A stretch of DNA of 53,508 nucleotides from an uncultured Clostridia bacterium (GCA_948560265.1 CAOXTD010000006.1:4520-58027); one strand, 5' to 3'. Positions 9,735 to 19,664 are shown, counted from the stretch's first letter. Numbers and translations: made by a program. The notes: generated by a model from the letters alone, not told the origin.

Positions 9735-9788
9735 ATCTTGCCCCTTTTATTATTTCTTTTACTAAGTTCAAATCTGATTTCATTATAA

Positions 9789-9832
9789 AAAAGGAGCACA
9801 ACATTAACCATTTCTTAGTTTGTGCCCCCTTT
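9789..9832 (-). terminator. Intrinsic terminator after the processive GT2 gene
   Basis: On the minus strand, GGGGGCACAA pairs with TTGTGCTCC around a loop of about 18 bases and is followed by TTTTTTAT. It begins directly after the stop codon of the gene at 9836 and separates it from the SanA-like gene. Confidence 0.65.
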
Positions 9833-9835
9833 ATT

Positions 9836-11083
9836 TTAATTTTCCACTTTTTCAGTAGAAACTTCTCCAATATTAATCTTTCTAATATGTTCAATTTTAT
9901 CCCAAGTAGTATCACGTTTAAATAAACATTTAAAGTTAATTAGTAACCATGAACCTAAGAATAATGGATAACATAGTAATCCTTTTATCATTGGCTTAAT
10001 TGGTCTTTTATCTAATAACATAATCATTACTGCTGTACCAATCGGTAAGAAAAATGTTGGTAGTATATATCTAAAAACATTAATTGTCAAATCTGTACTT
10101 GTCATTCCGTTGCCAGCATACATGATAAAATTTAGGGCCAACAGAACCAATGTTGCAACAAACATAGGGATACTACCAATAATATATAAGAAACCATCAA
10201 AATTCATTACTGTCTTATGTTCTTTTATTGCGGTTGCTAGTGGCTTTGTATACTCCTTCATACATTGCATATGTCCAACAGTCCATCTACTTCTTTGTTT
10301 CCAACTTTGCATAAATCCTAGAGGTTGCTCATCATATACAATTGCATCTGTCGCCCATCCTAACTTCTTTCCTTTTATAATTCTTTTTAAAGAAAACTCA
10401 ATATCTTCTGTTAATGTTTTTGTATCCCATCCATCTGGTTTTACAACATCAAATTTCACCATAAATCCAGTACCATTAATTAATGGAGATAATCCTACAT
10501 TGTATCTTGCTAAATGATAGAAACGATTCATTGTCCAGTAGAAAATAGCATATCCTGCTGTAATCCAGTTATCTGTTGGATTTTTGATATCTCTATATCC
10601 TTGAACAACATCTTCACCTTGGCAAAGTTTTTTGTTCATATTTTTAATAAAGTTTTTATCTACAATATTATCTGCATCAAAAATACAAAAAGCATCATAT
10701 GGAGCATCTTCTTCGATTTTTTGCTTTAAAAACCAGTTTAAAGCATACCCTTTTGTTTTCTTTTCTGGGTCAAATCTTTCATAAACAATTGCCCCTGCAT
10801 TTCTTGCAATTTCTGCTGTATTATCTGTGCAATTATCTGCAATGACATAAATATCATATAATTCTTTTGGATAATCTTGCTTTTTCAAACTTTCTATTAA
10901 TTCTGCTACAACATTTTCTTCATTATGTGCTGGTATAATAGCCATAAATCGATGATTTTTGTTCACCAACATTGGCTTATCTTTTAACTTAATTAACGAA
11001 CAAACACTAATAACCAATTGGTATATCCAAAATACTGTAACAGTCCATACTAATGCTTGTTGTATAATGTATAGATATTGCAT
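9836..11083 (-). CDS. Processive-type membrane GT2 glycosyltransferase
   Basis: A 415-residue protein with one N-terminal helix, a cytoplasmic GT-A domain and three or four C-terminal helices, the architecture of IcaA/HyaD/cellulose-synthase-like enzymes. FMAIIPAHNEENVVAELIES opens the GT2 domain, FCIFDADNIVDKNF carries the DXD, TLTEDIEFSLKR is the TED motif, and QSWKQRSRWTVGHMQCMK is the QxxRW processivity motif. Together these indicate polymerisation or repeated transfer with export through the membrane. It is transcribed alone between a structured spacer and a terminator. The polymer is unknown; a beta-linked glucan or N-acetylglucosaminan would be typical. Confidence 0.88.
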   Translation of the reverse strand: MQYLYIIQQALVWTVTVFWIYQLVISVCSLIKLKDKPMLVNKNHRFMAIIPAHNEENVVAELIESLKKQDYPKELYDIYVIADNCTDNTAEIARNAGAIVYERFDPEKKTKGYALNWFLKQKIEEDAPYDAFCIFDADNIVDKNFIKNMNKKLCQGEDVVQGYRDIKNPTDNWITAGYAIFYWTMNRFYHLARYNVGLSPLINGTGFMVKFDVVKPDGWDTKTLTEDIEFSLKRIIKGKKLGWATDAIVYDEQPLGFMQSWKQRSRWTVGHMQCMKEYTKPLATAIKEHKTVMNFDGFLYIIGSIPMFVATLVLLALNFIMYAGNGMTSTDLTINVFRYILPTFFLPIGTAVMIMLLDKRPIKPMIKGLLCYPLFLGSWLLINFKCLFKRDTTWDKIEHIRKINIGEVSTEKVEN

Positions 11084-11198
11084 TTTTCTCTCCTCTTTAT
11101 TCTTTTCTTATTGATATTTTACATTATCAATTATACTATTGCTATTTTCTTTTTTCAACTTTTATAACTAGATTTAAGAAATTCTTAATTATAATAAA

Positions 11199-11252
11199 GT
11201 GCAGTTCGCACAAGGCGAGTTTACGAGCGCCTGTCGCAGCGAAGTCTGCGAC
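11199..11252 (-). other. Three tandem GC-rich hairpins between pnp and the GT2 gene
   Basis: Within 54 bases there are three back-to-back perfect hairpins: GTGC/GCAC with a 5-base loop (11199-11211), AGGCG/CGCCT with a 10-base loop (11213-11232) and GTCGCAG/CTGCGAC with a 6-base loop (11233-11252). The block is strikingly GC-rich in an otherwise very AT-rich 205-base spacer. It lies downstream of pnp and could be a pnp 3' processing or termination element, a small RNA, or a mobile palindromic repeat. No ORF is present. No second copy was seen in the window. Confidence 0.55.
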
Positions 11253-11288
11253 CAGTAAGGACAAACGTATTATAGACTAATATTATTA

Positions 11289-13400
11289 TCATTGAGGATT
11301 TACCTCTAAATCTCTCATATTCAAGTTAATTCTGCCTTGGTCGTCGATTTCAGAAACTTTAACAGTAACTTCATCTCCTACATTTAATACATCTTCTACT
11401 TTTTCTACTCTTTTGCTAGAAATTTTAGAAATGTGTAATAAACCTTCATTTCCTCCACCTAAATCTACAAAAGCTCCAAAGTTCATAATTCTGCTAACTT
11501 TTCCTGTATAAATATTTCCTGCTTCAATGACTTTTGAAACATCTAAAATCATATCCATTGCTTTTTGGCAACTATCTGTATCAGTTCCATAAACAAATAC
11601 TTTTCCATCATCAGAAATATCAATTTTAACACCAGTTGCTTCAATGATTTTATTAATCATTTTTCCGCTAGGTCCGATAACATCTTTAATCTTATCTGTT
11701 CTAATAACTGTTGTCATAATTTTTGGTGCATATTTAGAGATATCTTCTCTTGGTTTGTTAATAACTGGTAACATAACATTATCTAAAATATAGTCTCTTG
11801 CTATTTTTGTTCTTTCAAATGCTTCTTTAATAATATCATATGTTAGTCCATCAATTTTAATGTCTACTTGAATGGCAGTAATACCATCTTTCGTTCCGCC
11901 AACTTTGAAATCCATATCGCCAAAGAAATCTTCAATTCCTTGAATATCAGTAAGCATAATATATCTGCTTGGATCATTTTTGTCTGTTACAAGTCCTGTT
12001 GAAATTCCTGCTACTGGCTTTTTAATTGGAACACCTGCATCCATTAATGCTAGTGTACTTCCACAAATACTTGCTTGTGAAGTAGACCCATTAGAAGATA
12101 AAACTTCTGATACTACACGGATGGCATAAGGGAATTCATCTTCTGAAGGAATGACTGGAACTAATGCTTTTTCAGCTAATGCTCCATGTCCTATTTCTCT
12201 TCTTCCTGGACCTCTTGAAGTTCTCGCTTCACCTACACTATATGGTGGGAAGTTATATTGATGCATATATCTTTTTGCATCTTCTTCATCTAACCCATCT
12301 AGCATTTGCTCTTCGCTTTTCATTCCTAATGTTACAATAGACATAACTTGAGTTTGTCCTCTTGTAAAGATAGCACTTCCATGTACTCTAGGAAGAACTC
12401 CTACTTCACATGATAATGGTCTAATTTCATCAATTGCTCTTCCGTCTGGACGTTTATGCTCTTCTAAAATCATTTTTCTAACACATGTTTTTTCTAGGTC
12501 ATGTACACTATCGCTAATGTCAGTTTTCTTTTCTTCTGCTACTTCTTCTCCATATTTTTCGATGAAATAGTTAGTAATATCCTCTGTAATTTTTTCTACA
12601 TTGGCATCTCTTACAGTCTTATCAATAGCTTGTACATCTTGGTACATTCTATCTTCAAAATTTTCTTTGATTTCTGCATACACTTCTGGGTCTGTTGCAA
12701 ATGATTTATACTCAAATTTTGGTTTTCCAATTTCATTTTTGATATCGGCAATAAAGTTACAAATCTTCTTGATTTCTACATGTGCTTGTTTAATTGCTTC
12801 CAACATAATTTCGTTAGAGATTTCGTCAGCACCTGCTTCAATCATGGTAATTTTTTCTAAGGTTCCTGCTACTGTTAAGGTTAATCTGCTCTTTTCTCTT
12901 TGTGCTAAAGTAGGGTTAATAACAATTTTGTCATCTACATATCCAACAGCCACAGCTGCTGTTGGTCCACCAAATGGAATATCAGAAATAGATAGTGCAG
13001 CTGATGCTCCAATCATAGCACATACTTCTGGGCTATTGTCTTGTTCCACTGATAATACAGTTGCTACTACACAAGTATCATTTCTAAAATCCTTTGGGAA
13101 TAATGGTCTTAATGGTCTATCAATTGCTCTTGAAGTTAAAATAGCTTTATCTGCTGGTTTTCCTTCTCTTTTGGTAAATCCTCCTGGAATTTTTCCTACA
13201 GAATATAGTTTTTCTTCATAATCCACTGATAATGGGAAAAAGTCAATTCCTTCCTTTGGTTCTTTTGCTGCTGTTACATTTACCATAACAACAGTTTCTC
13301 CATAACGAACCATAACACTTCCATTTGCAAGTTCTGCAATTTTTCCTGTTTCAATTGTTAGTTTTCTTCCTGCTAATTCTGTTTCATACATTTTAAACAT
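11289..13400 (-). CDS. pnp: Polyribonucleotide nucleotidyltransferase (PNPase)
   Basis: PNPase degrades RNA 3' to 5' by phosphorolysis and acts in mRNA turnover. The 703-residue protein has the full domain order: first RNase PH domain, all-helical domain, second RNase PH domain (SYEVGEARTSRGPGRREIGH-like segment reads YSVGEARTSRGPGRREIGHG), KH domain (VIGPSGKMINKIIEATG) and C-terminal S1 domain (GKVSRIMNFGAFVDLGGG). AAAGGA lies 7 bases before the ATG at 13400. It sits downstream of rpsO, the conserved bacterial order, with a strong terminator between them. No truncation. Confidence 0.98.
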   Translation of the reverse strand: MFKMYETELAGRKLTIETGKIAELANGSVMVRYGETVVMVNVTAAKEPKEGIDFFPLSVDYEEKLYSVGKIPGGFTKREGKPADKAILTSRAIDRPLRPLFPKDFRNDTCVVATVLSVEQDNSPEVCAMIGASAALSISDIPFGGPTAAVAVGYVDDKIVINPTLAQREKSRLTLTVAGTLEKITMIEAGADEISNEIMLEAIKQAHVEIKKICNFIADIKNEIGKPKFEYKSFATDPEVYAEIKENFEDRMYQDVQAIDKTVRDANVEKITEDITNYFIEKYGEEVAEEKKTDISDSVHDLEKTCVRKMILEEHKRPDGRAIDEIRPLSCEVGVLPRVHGSAIFTRGQTQVMSIVTLGMKSEEQMLDGLDEEDAKRYMHQYNFPPYSVGEARTSRGPGRREIGHGALAEKALVPVIPSEDEFPYAIRVVSEVLSSNGSTSQASICGSTLALMDAGVPIKKPVAGISTGLVTDKNDPSRYIMLTDIQGIEDFFGDMDFKVGGTKDGITAIQVDIKIDGLTYDIIKEAFERTKIARDYILDNVMLPVINKPREDISKYAPKIMTTVIRTDKIKDVIGPSGKMINKIIEATGVKIDISDDGKVFVYGTDTDSCQKAMDMILDVSKVIEAGNIYTGKVSRIMNFGAFVDLGGGNEGLLHISKISSKRVEKVEDVLNVGDEVTVKVSEIDDQGRINLNMRDLEVNPQ

Positions 13401-13595
13401 AATTTTTTCCTTTCTGACAAATACTTGTCTTTAAAATATTTATTTAAAACAATACAAAATTAGCGTAACCTCTATTATAAACTACTTGGATAGTTCATAA
13501 TACAAGCTACATTCTAATTTAATATTGCTTTAGTCTAATTTAGTATAGCTAAAATTTTCTTTTTTATCCTAAAATACGACTTTAAAATAATTGAC

Positions 13596-13636
13596 AAAAT
13601 GGGCATTTACTTTGTAATGTAGAAATGCCCATTTTT
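13596..13636 (-). terminator. Strong bidirectional terminator between rpsO and pnp
   Basis: A 13-bp perfect stem (AAAATGGGCATTT with AAATGCCCATTTT) with a 14-base loop and a T tract on both strands. It starts 6 bases after the rpsO stop codon. In this position it may attenuate rpsO readthrough into pnp. Confidence 0.85.
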
Positions 13637-13641
13637 GCTTT

Positions 13642-13905
13642 TTATTTTCTTAATCCTAATTTTTCAACAATATCTCTGTATCTTTGGATATCTTTTTTAG
13701 CTAAGTAGTTAAGCAAGTTTCTTCTTGCACCTACCATTTTTAAAAGTCCTCTTCTAGAATGATTGTCCTTCATGTGAACTTTTAAGTGTGCTGTTAATTC
13801 ATTGATTCTTTCTGTTAAAAGAGCGATTTGAACTTCTGGTGATCCAGTATCTTTGTCATCTCTTCTATGAGTTTCAATAATTTCTTGTTTTCTTTCCTTT
13901 GTCAT
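13642..13905 (-). CDS. rpsO: 30S ribosomal protein S15
   Basis: S15 binds 16S rRNA at the three-way junction of the central domain and nucleates the platform of the 30S subunit. The protein is 87 residues, the usual length, with the family signatures THRRDDKDTGSPEVQIALLT and LKVHMKDNHSRRGLLKMVGA. A GGAGG site precedes the ATG. The gene is monocistronic, ending at a strong hairpin before pnp. Confidence 0.98.
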   Translation of the reverse strand: MTKERKQEIIETHRRDDKDTGSPEVQIALLTERINELTAHLKVHMKDNHSRRGLLKMVGARRNLLNYLAKKDIQRYRDIVEKLGLRK

Positions 13906-14052
13906 TTTTGTTTCCTCCTTATTTTTATTTGCCTTAAACTGAGTACTAAGTTTGGAGATTTTTAATTTCCCTTAGACTAAGTAAAAGGTAACTAGCTTTC
14001 TTAAGCCTTCTATATAATAGCATAAAAATTATAAAAAAGCAAGATGTTTTGC

Positions 14053-15555
14053 TTAATTGATTTGCTTTCTTGTGAACTTCTGAATTGCAATACTCGCCAC
14101 AGGCATCAACACAATAATATATGGAATAATGTATCTTGATTTTGCCTCCCATAAAATATGGAATGCAAATCCGCCTATAAAAATAGTAATTAAAAACAAT
14201 ACCTCTAATGATAAGTTTTTTCTACTTTGTATTAATACAATTAAACTACAAGTTGTAATAACTAATAGAATTGCTTTTTGATAAAATTCTAATGGCCTAC
14301 TCAAATTTTCTAATGGATCATTTTCTTTGGAAAGATTGCTGCATACTGTTGCGTAAGTATTCTCCGCCCACATAGAGGCAATTTTATCTGTATAAAATTG
14401 AAATGTATAACCTGGATTTTCTATCAAATAGGTTACTCTTTCTTTTATTTTGTCAAGATACTCCTCTTTTGCCTTTTCAGGATTTTTAAGTGCATATTCC
14501 CCTATTTCTTCCTTATACCACCCATTACCTCTTGGTCCTTCTTCCATTGCCATCCAAAAATAACTAATCGTTGGATATATTTTGTTCTTATCTAGTCCTA
14601 ATTTATGAATATAGTAACTTTTCACTAAAGTAGTTGGTAATATAGAAATTACAATAAATGCTATTATCACTATAAAATTCAATATTCTTTCTTTTCTTAT
14701 TTTTTGCTTAAACTTTTTACACATATAAAATAGCAAATACATTACTGTTGCAATGATAAAAATGGAACTATTCATTCTCATCATATAAGCTATCATCATA
14801 AGAATGGACGATACCATAGCATATTTCCACTTTTTACTTTCTGTATATTTCATCATAAAATACACACTAAACAAGCATAACGGTAAACTTGGGACATCTC
14901 CATAAATAAAATTAGAAAGCATAATTAAAGGAAAGAAGGTAAGACTCAAAGCAAATAATAATACTTTATTCGTTGGATACTTTTTATGTATTTGCTCACT
15001 AATTTTATATAATCCATAAACGGTTAAACAATTGCATACAATATTGATTAATCTTAATACCACAATGTATAAATCTGTATGAAATATTTTAAAACATAGA
15101 TTGAATATAAATGCTAAACCAATTTGCTGTGTGTATCCTTGTACATATTCGCTTAAAGGAATTCCTGCATAAGTTACATTTGGTAAAAATTCCGTTAAAT
15201 CTCCTCTGTAAAAAGTTTGAGCTAAATTACAAACATGTACTTGATCTCCACCTACTCCTATTCTTACTAAGGCAACCCATAAAATATTTAATATCACATA
15301 AGTTACACAGGCTACCACTAATATTATTTTTTTCTTTTTCTTGCCTCTTTCACCCGTTTCTCTAAAATGCTTGTCCAATCTTTTTGTACTCCAAAATAGA
15401 AATCCACCTAATAAAGCAAGTCCTATCATATAAATAATATTATGCCATTCTATTGTAATATGCTCTTTGGCATCTAGATGAGCTGTGAATAACACATTTA
15501 ATATAATAATAATTGCTAAAAATATTACTCCTAATAAATAAATTATCTTTTTCAT
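14053..15555 (-). CDS. GT39/PMT-like multi-pass membrane glycosyltransferase
   Basis: A 500-residue protein with about eleven hydrophobic segments. The first outer loop contains RIGVGGDQVHVCNLAQTFY, where GDQ replaces the WxDE of the GT39 pair at 5968-8994, and PLSEYVQGYTQQIGLAFIF follows. C-terminal membrane helices are present. This is the topology of dolichyl/undecaprenyl-phosphate-sugar-dependent GT-C enzymes. It lies 30 bp downstream of murD and is co-directional with it. The family call is moderate because the catalytic motif is divergent. Confidence 0.65.
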   Translation of the reverse strand: MKKIIYLLGVIFLAIIIILNVLFTAHLDAKEHITIEWHNIIYMIGLALLGGFLFWSTKRLDKHFRETGERGKKKKKIILVVACVTYVILNILWVALVRIGVGGDQVHVCNLAQTFYRGDLTEFLPNVTYAGIPLSEYVQGYTQQIGLAFIFNLCFKIFHTDLYIVVLRLINIVCNCLTVYGLYKISEQIHKKYPTNKVLLFALSLTFFPLIMLSNFIYGDVPSLPLCLFSVYFMMKYTESKKWKYAMVSSILMMIAYMMRMNSSIFIIATVMYLLFYMCKKFKQKIRKERILNFIVIIAFIVISILPTTLVKSYYIHKLGLDKNKIYPTISYFWMAMEEGPRGNGWYKEEIGEYALKNPEKAKEEYLDKIKERVTYLIENPGYTFQFYTDKIASMWAENTYATVCSNLSKENDPLENLSRPLEFYQKAILLVITTCSLIVLIQSRKNLSLEVLFLITIFIGGFAFHILWEAKSRYIIPYIIVLMPVASIAIQKFTRKQIN

Positions 15556-15585
15556 TTCTTCCCCTTATTTCGATTGCTAATGTTT

Positions 15586-16933
15586 CTATGATATAGTTTT
15601 TACTAATTCCTGATAAACGTCTCCTTTTTCTTCAAAATTCTTAAAAAATCCATAGCTTGCTGCAGCTGGAGATAGTAAACAACTTTTACCTTTTTGTGTT
15701 ACTTGTTTGGCTGTTACTACCGCTTCCTCCATAGTATTTACTAGATAGGTTTTCTTTTCTATCTTATTAGCAATATCATGCCCTGTTTTTGGCATACAAA
15801 TAATATGATTCAATTCACTTTCATTAATAAACTCTATTAACTCTGTATAATTAATGCCTCTATCCATTCCACCAATAATTAAAGTATCTACATTTTGAAG
15901 AGCCTTCACCGCTTCTATCGTTGCCTTTGGAATAGTAGCAATACTATTATCATAATAGGATACCCCATCATAATTTCCTACTAATTGTAACCTATGCCTT
16001 AATGGCTCAAATTCGTTAATGGTATTAGCTGTTTTCCTTAAATCTAACCCTAAGATTTCTGAAACCCCTAATATAAACATCATATTATTTAAAATGTAGT
16101 CTCCTACTAGTTTACGTGGTTCTTGCGTATCATAGATTGGTTTATCTTCTAAAAATACAGTGTTATCTTTTACATAAATTTTGCTTTCTTCTTTCCCCTC
16201 AAAACTAACAGAATATACTTTCCCCTTTGCGGGTTCTAATACCTTTTGTATCATCTCATTATCTGAATTGTATAAGAAATAATCTGTTTCTTTTTGATGT
16301 TTATAAATATTACATTTTGCTTTTGCATAATCTTCATAAGAATTATAATGGTCTAAATGGTCTGGAAAAATATTTAGTAATATTGCAATATTAGGAGAAG
16401 TTTTCATATATTCTAATTGATGTGATGACATCTCTAAAACAATAATCGTGTCTTTTGTAAGTTCTTCTATAAAGTCAAATACAGGAATACCAATATTTCC
16501 TAATAAGATACTCTTTTTTGCTTGGTCTTGTAATATTTGGTAAATCAATGAACTAGTTGTACTTTTCCCTTTTGTTCCTGTCACACCAATGGTAAAAACA
16601 TCAAAAAATTCTAACAATAGCTCTAATTGTGAAGTAATTTTATGAGCATATTCTTCTATATCCATTCCTGCAAAAGAAATTCCTGGCGCTTTTATAATGA
16701 CATCATATTCCTCTAAATGGTCCAAGTATTCTTTTCCGAGAATAGCATATAACGTTTTTATCATTTTGTAACAGTTCTTCTGTTTTCTCGAAGTTTTCTT
16801 TTTGGTCTGCGATATAGATTAATTTGTTCTTTAAATAGTTTCGAATTAGCTTATAAGTAGATTTTCCTTCTCTTCCGAAACCTAAAATGATAATCTTTTT
16901 ATCTTTCAAATAGTGAATTAATTCTGTAATCAT
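15586..16933 (-). CDS. murD: UDP-MurNAc-L-Ala:glutamate ligase, read through one CGGA quadruplet
   Basis: MurD adds glutamate to UDP-MurNAc-L-alanine in the cytosol. Read with triplets, the gene breaks into two overlapping pieces: the N-terminal dinucleotide-type domain (IIILGFGREGKSTYKLIR) ends at a TGA shortly after an in-frame CGG at 16736-16738. Reading CGGA (16735-16738 on this strand) as one residue, number 66, joins TAT TCT to AAA GAA and gives an uninterrupted 448-residue protein, the normal MurD length, with P-loop GTKGKST at 119-125 and the conserved IIKAPGIS before it. No other lesion exists. I start it at ATG 16933, 7 bases after the MurL-like gene. The adjoining MurL-like epimerase suggests the substrate could be L-glutamate. 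Confidence 0.9.
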
Positions 16934-16940
16934 TCTTTTT

Positions 16941-18311
16941 CTACCTTTCAAATTCTTGTCTTAACCATTCATTTTGCTCTTTTGTCAAATGATTCTCTTC
17001 ATTATATCTTTTGGTAATATCTTCTGTCATATCTGCTAAACTAAAGTACTCTCTATAATATTGCAATAAATATGGCAATGTTTGATGCTTTCGCTCTAAA
17101 TCCGTTATGACTTTACTAACTGCAAAATTCACTTCCTCAAAAGTGCCTACACAATCAAATGGTTTTGTATCTTTATTTCCTGTTAACTCTAAAAATGTAT
17201 CTAATAATTCTTGTTTCTCAAATAAGTCCTCTCCAAAAATGTTGATTAGCTTTTGTGGATATAAATAAGGACTTAAAATAGTATAGGCAAATAGGCACTT
17301 AGCACAATTACAACACCACTTCCATTCTTTTTCCTTGCTTCCTACATTACAACTTTTGAAAGTAGAGTGATATTGCTCATGTTTGGCAAATAATTTTGCA
17401 ATTTGTAATTCATTTAATGGTCTTAAAAAACTAAAATACTTTACTGGTGCTTTTAAGTACTTAGAAACATAGTTCTCAAAATCACACTCAAATTCAAAGC
17501 TTTTTGAATATTGATGGTTTACTTTTTCTCCTACTACATTGGATTCATTGGCACTATTTTCATTGGATAAAGCAATATACTTTTTCGAAGTTAAATATGC
17601 TATAAAATAAGACACAAATGCAAGCATTGCTGAAAATGGAGTATGCCCATTGATAAATCCTTGACTATTTAATTCGATTAAATTTCTATCAATTGTCCTA
17701 TGTATTTCAATGATATGTTCGTCATCTATTCCTGCAATTTTGGCACATTCGATGGTGACAGGCTTTGGATTGATAATTAAACAATAATCGTCTTTGCCTC
17801 TTTTTAAAGTTTCGAGAGTAACAACAGAATCTTTGCCACCACCAATAGGAATAATATATCCTTCTGACTTATCTTGTATTTCTGGGTATTCTATTTGTTC
17901 TGTCTGTTTATATTCTATTTGCATAAAACTTTCTATATCTGTTTGAATTTGGTTACGATAAAATAGTTCTCCTAATCCATAGAAATATAACTTCTTCCAC
18001 CACCCTATTTGCTCTTGATTTAGGTAGCCACATTGTATAACCACCTTTGGTGAACAAGTACATTTCCAATAACTAATTAGCTCAACCATTCCTATATGAA
18101 ATACCATATTTTTGACTTGTGCTGTATTTAAACTTTTTAATGGTAATTTCTTTTTATCTATCTGTAATTTCGGATAAAATTTAGTTAAATTTGGTATTTC
18201 AAATTCATATTCTAAATAAATTGCTTTTTCATCTTCGTGAACTGAATAACTACGATACCAAAATTCTTGATACATTTCTCTATATTTCTTAAATTCTACT
18301 TTCTTATCCAT
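16941..18311 (-). CDS. murL: MurL-like UDP-MurNAc-L-Ala-L-Glu epimerase
   Basis: A 456-residue protein with YIIPIGGGKDSVVTLETLKR, an ATP-pyrophosphatase-like PP-loop, and a Cys-rich CNVGSKEKEWKWCCNCAKC segment, both features I associate with MurL. In the known MurL route, MurD adds L-glutamate and MurL epimerises it on the nucleotide precursor, replacing glutamate racemase. The stop codon is 7 bases before murD, and dapL lies upstream, so three peptidoglycan-precursor genes are clustered. I start at ATG 18311 (AGAGGA upstream) rather than an earlier in-frame ATG. The assignment rests on motif memory and context. Confidence 0.72.
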   Translation of the reverse strand: MDKKVEFKKYREMYQEFWYRSYSVHEDEKAIYLEYEFEIPNLTKFYPKLQIDKKKLPLKSLNTAQVKNMVFHIGMVELISYWKCTCSPKVVIQCGYLNQEQIGWWKKLYFYGLGELFYRNQIQTDIESFMQIEYKQTEQIEYPEIQDKSEGYIIPIGGGKDSVVTLETLKRGKDDYCLIINPKPVTIECAKIAGIDDEHIIEIHRTIDRNLIELNSQGFINGHTPFSAMLAFVSYFIAYLTSKKYIALSNENSANESNVVGEKVNHQYSKSFEFECDFENYVSKYLKAPVKYFSFLRPLNELQIAKLFAKHEQYHSTFKSCNVGSKEKEWKWCCNCAKCLFAYTILSPYLYPQKLINIFGEDLFEKQELLDTFLELTGNKDTKPFDCVGTFEEVNFAVSKVITDLERKHQTLPYLLQYYREYFSLADMTEDITKRYNEENHLTKEQNEWLRQEFER

Positions 18312-18374
18312 GTTTTTCCTCTTTCTTTTGATTGATTTCGGCTTTATTATATCCCATTTTTTAGAATGTGACAA

Positions 18375-19577
18375 CTATTCAAACATTCTTTTCATTTTTT
18401 CCATAGCTTCTAATATTTCTTCCCTTTTTCCAAAAGCAGTTAGTCTAAAATATCCTTCTCCGCTTGGACCAAATCCACTTCCTGGTGTTCCTACTACATT
18501 TGCTTTCATAAGTAACTCGTCAAAAAATTGCCATGAAGTTTGGCTCTTTGGCGTTTTAAGCCATATATATGGTGAATTTACTCCTCCATATATTTCATAC
18601 CTCATTTCTTGTAGCCCTTCTTTTAATAGTTTTGCATTTTCTTGATAATATCCAATATTTTCTTCAATCCCTTTTTGTCCTTCTTCTGTATAAATAGCCT
18701 CTGCACCTCTTTGCGTAATATACGATACTCCATTAAATTTGCAACTACTTCTTCTTTTCCATAAGCTATTGATAGAAATTTCTTTTCCTTGTTTAGTATA
18801 CCCCATTAATTCTTTTGGAATCACAACATAGGCACATCTAACACCTGTAAATCCTGCTGTTTTGGAAAAGCTTCTAAATTCGATTGCCACTTCTTTGGCT
18901 CCTTCAATTTCATAAATGGAATGTGGTATATCCTTTTGCGTAATATATCTTTCATAAGCAGAATCAAACAACAAAATCGCTTTATTTTCTTTAGCATAGT
19001 CCACCCAGATTTTCAATTGTTCTTTTGCTAGAACTATTCCTGTAGGATTATTTGGATAGCATAAGTATATGATATCACATTTTTCTTTTGGTAATTCCGG
19101 TACAAAGTTATTGTCTTTTGTACATGGTAAATAAATGACTTTCGTTCTTCCTGCAATAATGTTACTGTCTAAATAAACTGGATAAACAGGGTCTGTAATG
19201 GCTACTGTATTGGTGTTATCAAATAAATCTGTAATATTGGCTGTATCGCATTTTGCTCCATCTGAAATAAAAATTTCATCTTTATCTATTTGAATTCCTT
19301 TTTTTTCATAATCTTCTTGTTGAATTTTCTCTCTTAAAAATTCGTATCCTTGCTCTGGTCCATATCCTTTGAAGGTTTCTACTTGGTTCATTTCTCTGCA
19401 AGCTTGTTCCATTGCTTTTGTAATGCTAAGTGGAAGTGGTTTTGTTACGTCTCCAATTCCTAGTCGAATAATTTTTTTATCTGGATATTCTTTTTTGTAT
19501 TGTTCTATCTTTTGATTAATGGTAGAAAATAGGTAATTGTCTTTCAAATTTAGAAAATTTTCATTAATTTGTATCAT
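18375..19577 (-). CDS. dapL: LL-diaminopimelate aminotransferase
   Basis: DapL converts tetrahydrodipicolinate directly to LL-diaminopimelate in lysine and peptidoglycan synthesis. The PLP fold-type I enzyme is 400 residues. Visible motifs are RLGIGDVTKPLPLSITKAM, ETFKGYGPEQGYEFLREKI, the NNPTGIVLAKEQL loop, and FRSFSKTAGFTGVRCAYVV with the Schiff-base lysine. I choose ATG 19577, preceded by AGGAGG; an upstream in-frame start has no site. It lies 63 bp upstream of the MurL-like gene, giving a dapL-murL-murD wall-precursor run. Confidence 0.93.
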   Translation of the reverse strand: MIQINENFLNLKDNYLFSTINQKIEQYKKEYPDKKIIRLGIGDVTKPLPLSITKAMEQACREMNQVETFKGYGPEQGYEFLREKIQQEDYEKKGIQIDKDEIFISDGAKCDTANITDLFDNTNTVAITDPVYPVYLDSNIIAGRTKVIYLPCTKDNNFVPELPKEKCDIIYLCYPNNPTGIVLAKEQLKIWVDYAKENKAILLFDSAYERYITQKDIPHSIYEIEGAKEVAIEFRSFSKTAGFTGVRCAYVVIPKELMGYTKQGKEISINSLWKRRSSCKFNGVSYITQRGAEAIYTEEGQKGIEENIGYYQENAKLLKEGLQEMRYEIYGGVNSPYIWLKTPKSQTSWQFFDELLMKANVVGTPGSGFGPSGEGYFRLTAFGKREEILEAMEKMKRMFE

Positions 19578-19617
19578 AAACCCTCCTAATATAAGAACCT
19601 TGTTGTTTTTCACAATA

Positions 19618-19664
19618 AAAAAACACCATAAAATATAGTTCTTGTTACATTTTATGATGCTTTT
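19618..19664 (-). terminator. Terminator between tRNA-Phe and dapL
   Basis: A hairpin of about 11 bp (GCATCATAAAAT-type arm against ATTTTATGGTG, one mismatch) is followed on the minus strand by seven Ts. It lies downstream of the left tRNA-Phe copy and would end tRNA transcription before dapL. Confidence 0.65.

Noticed and set aside
9703..9915. 70-aa minus-strand ORF between the SanA-like gene and the GT2 gene
   Set aside because: It overlaps both genes and the terminator, and its composition is unlike a protein. Shadow frame.
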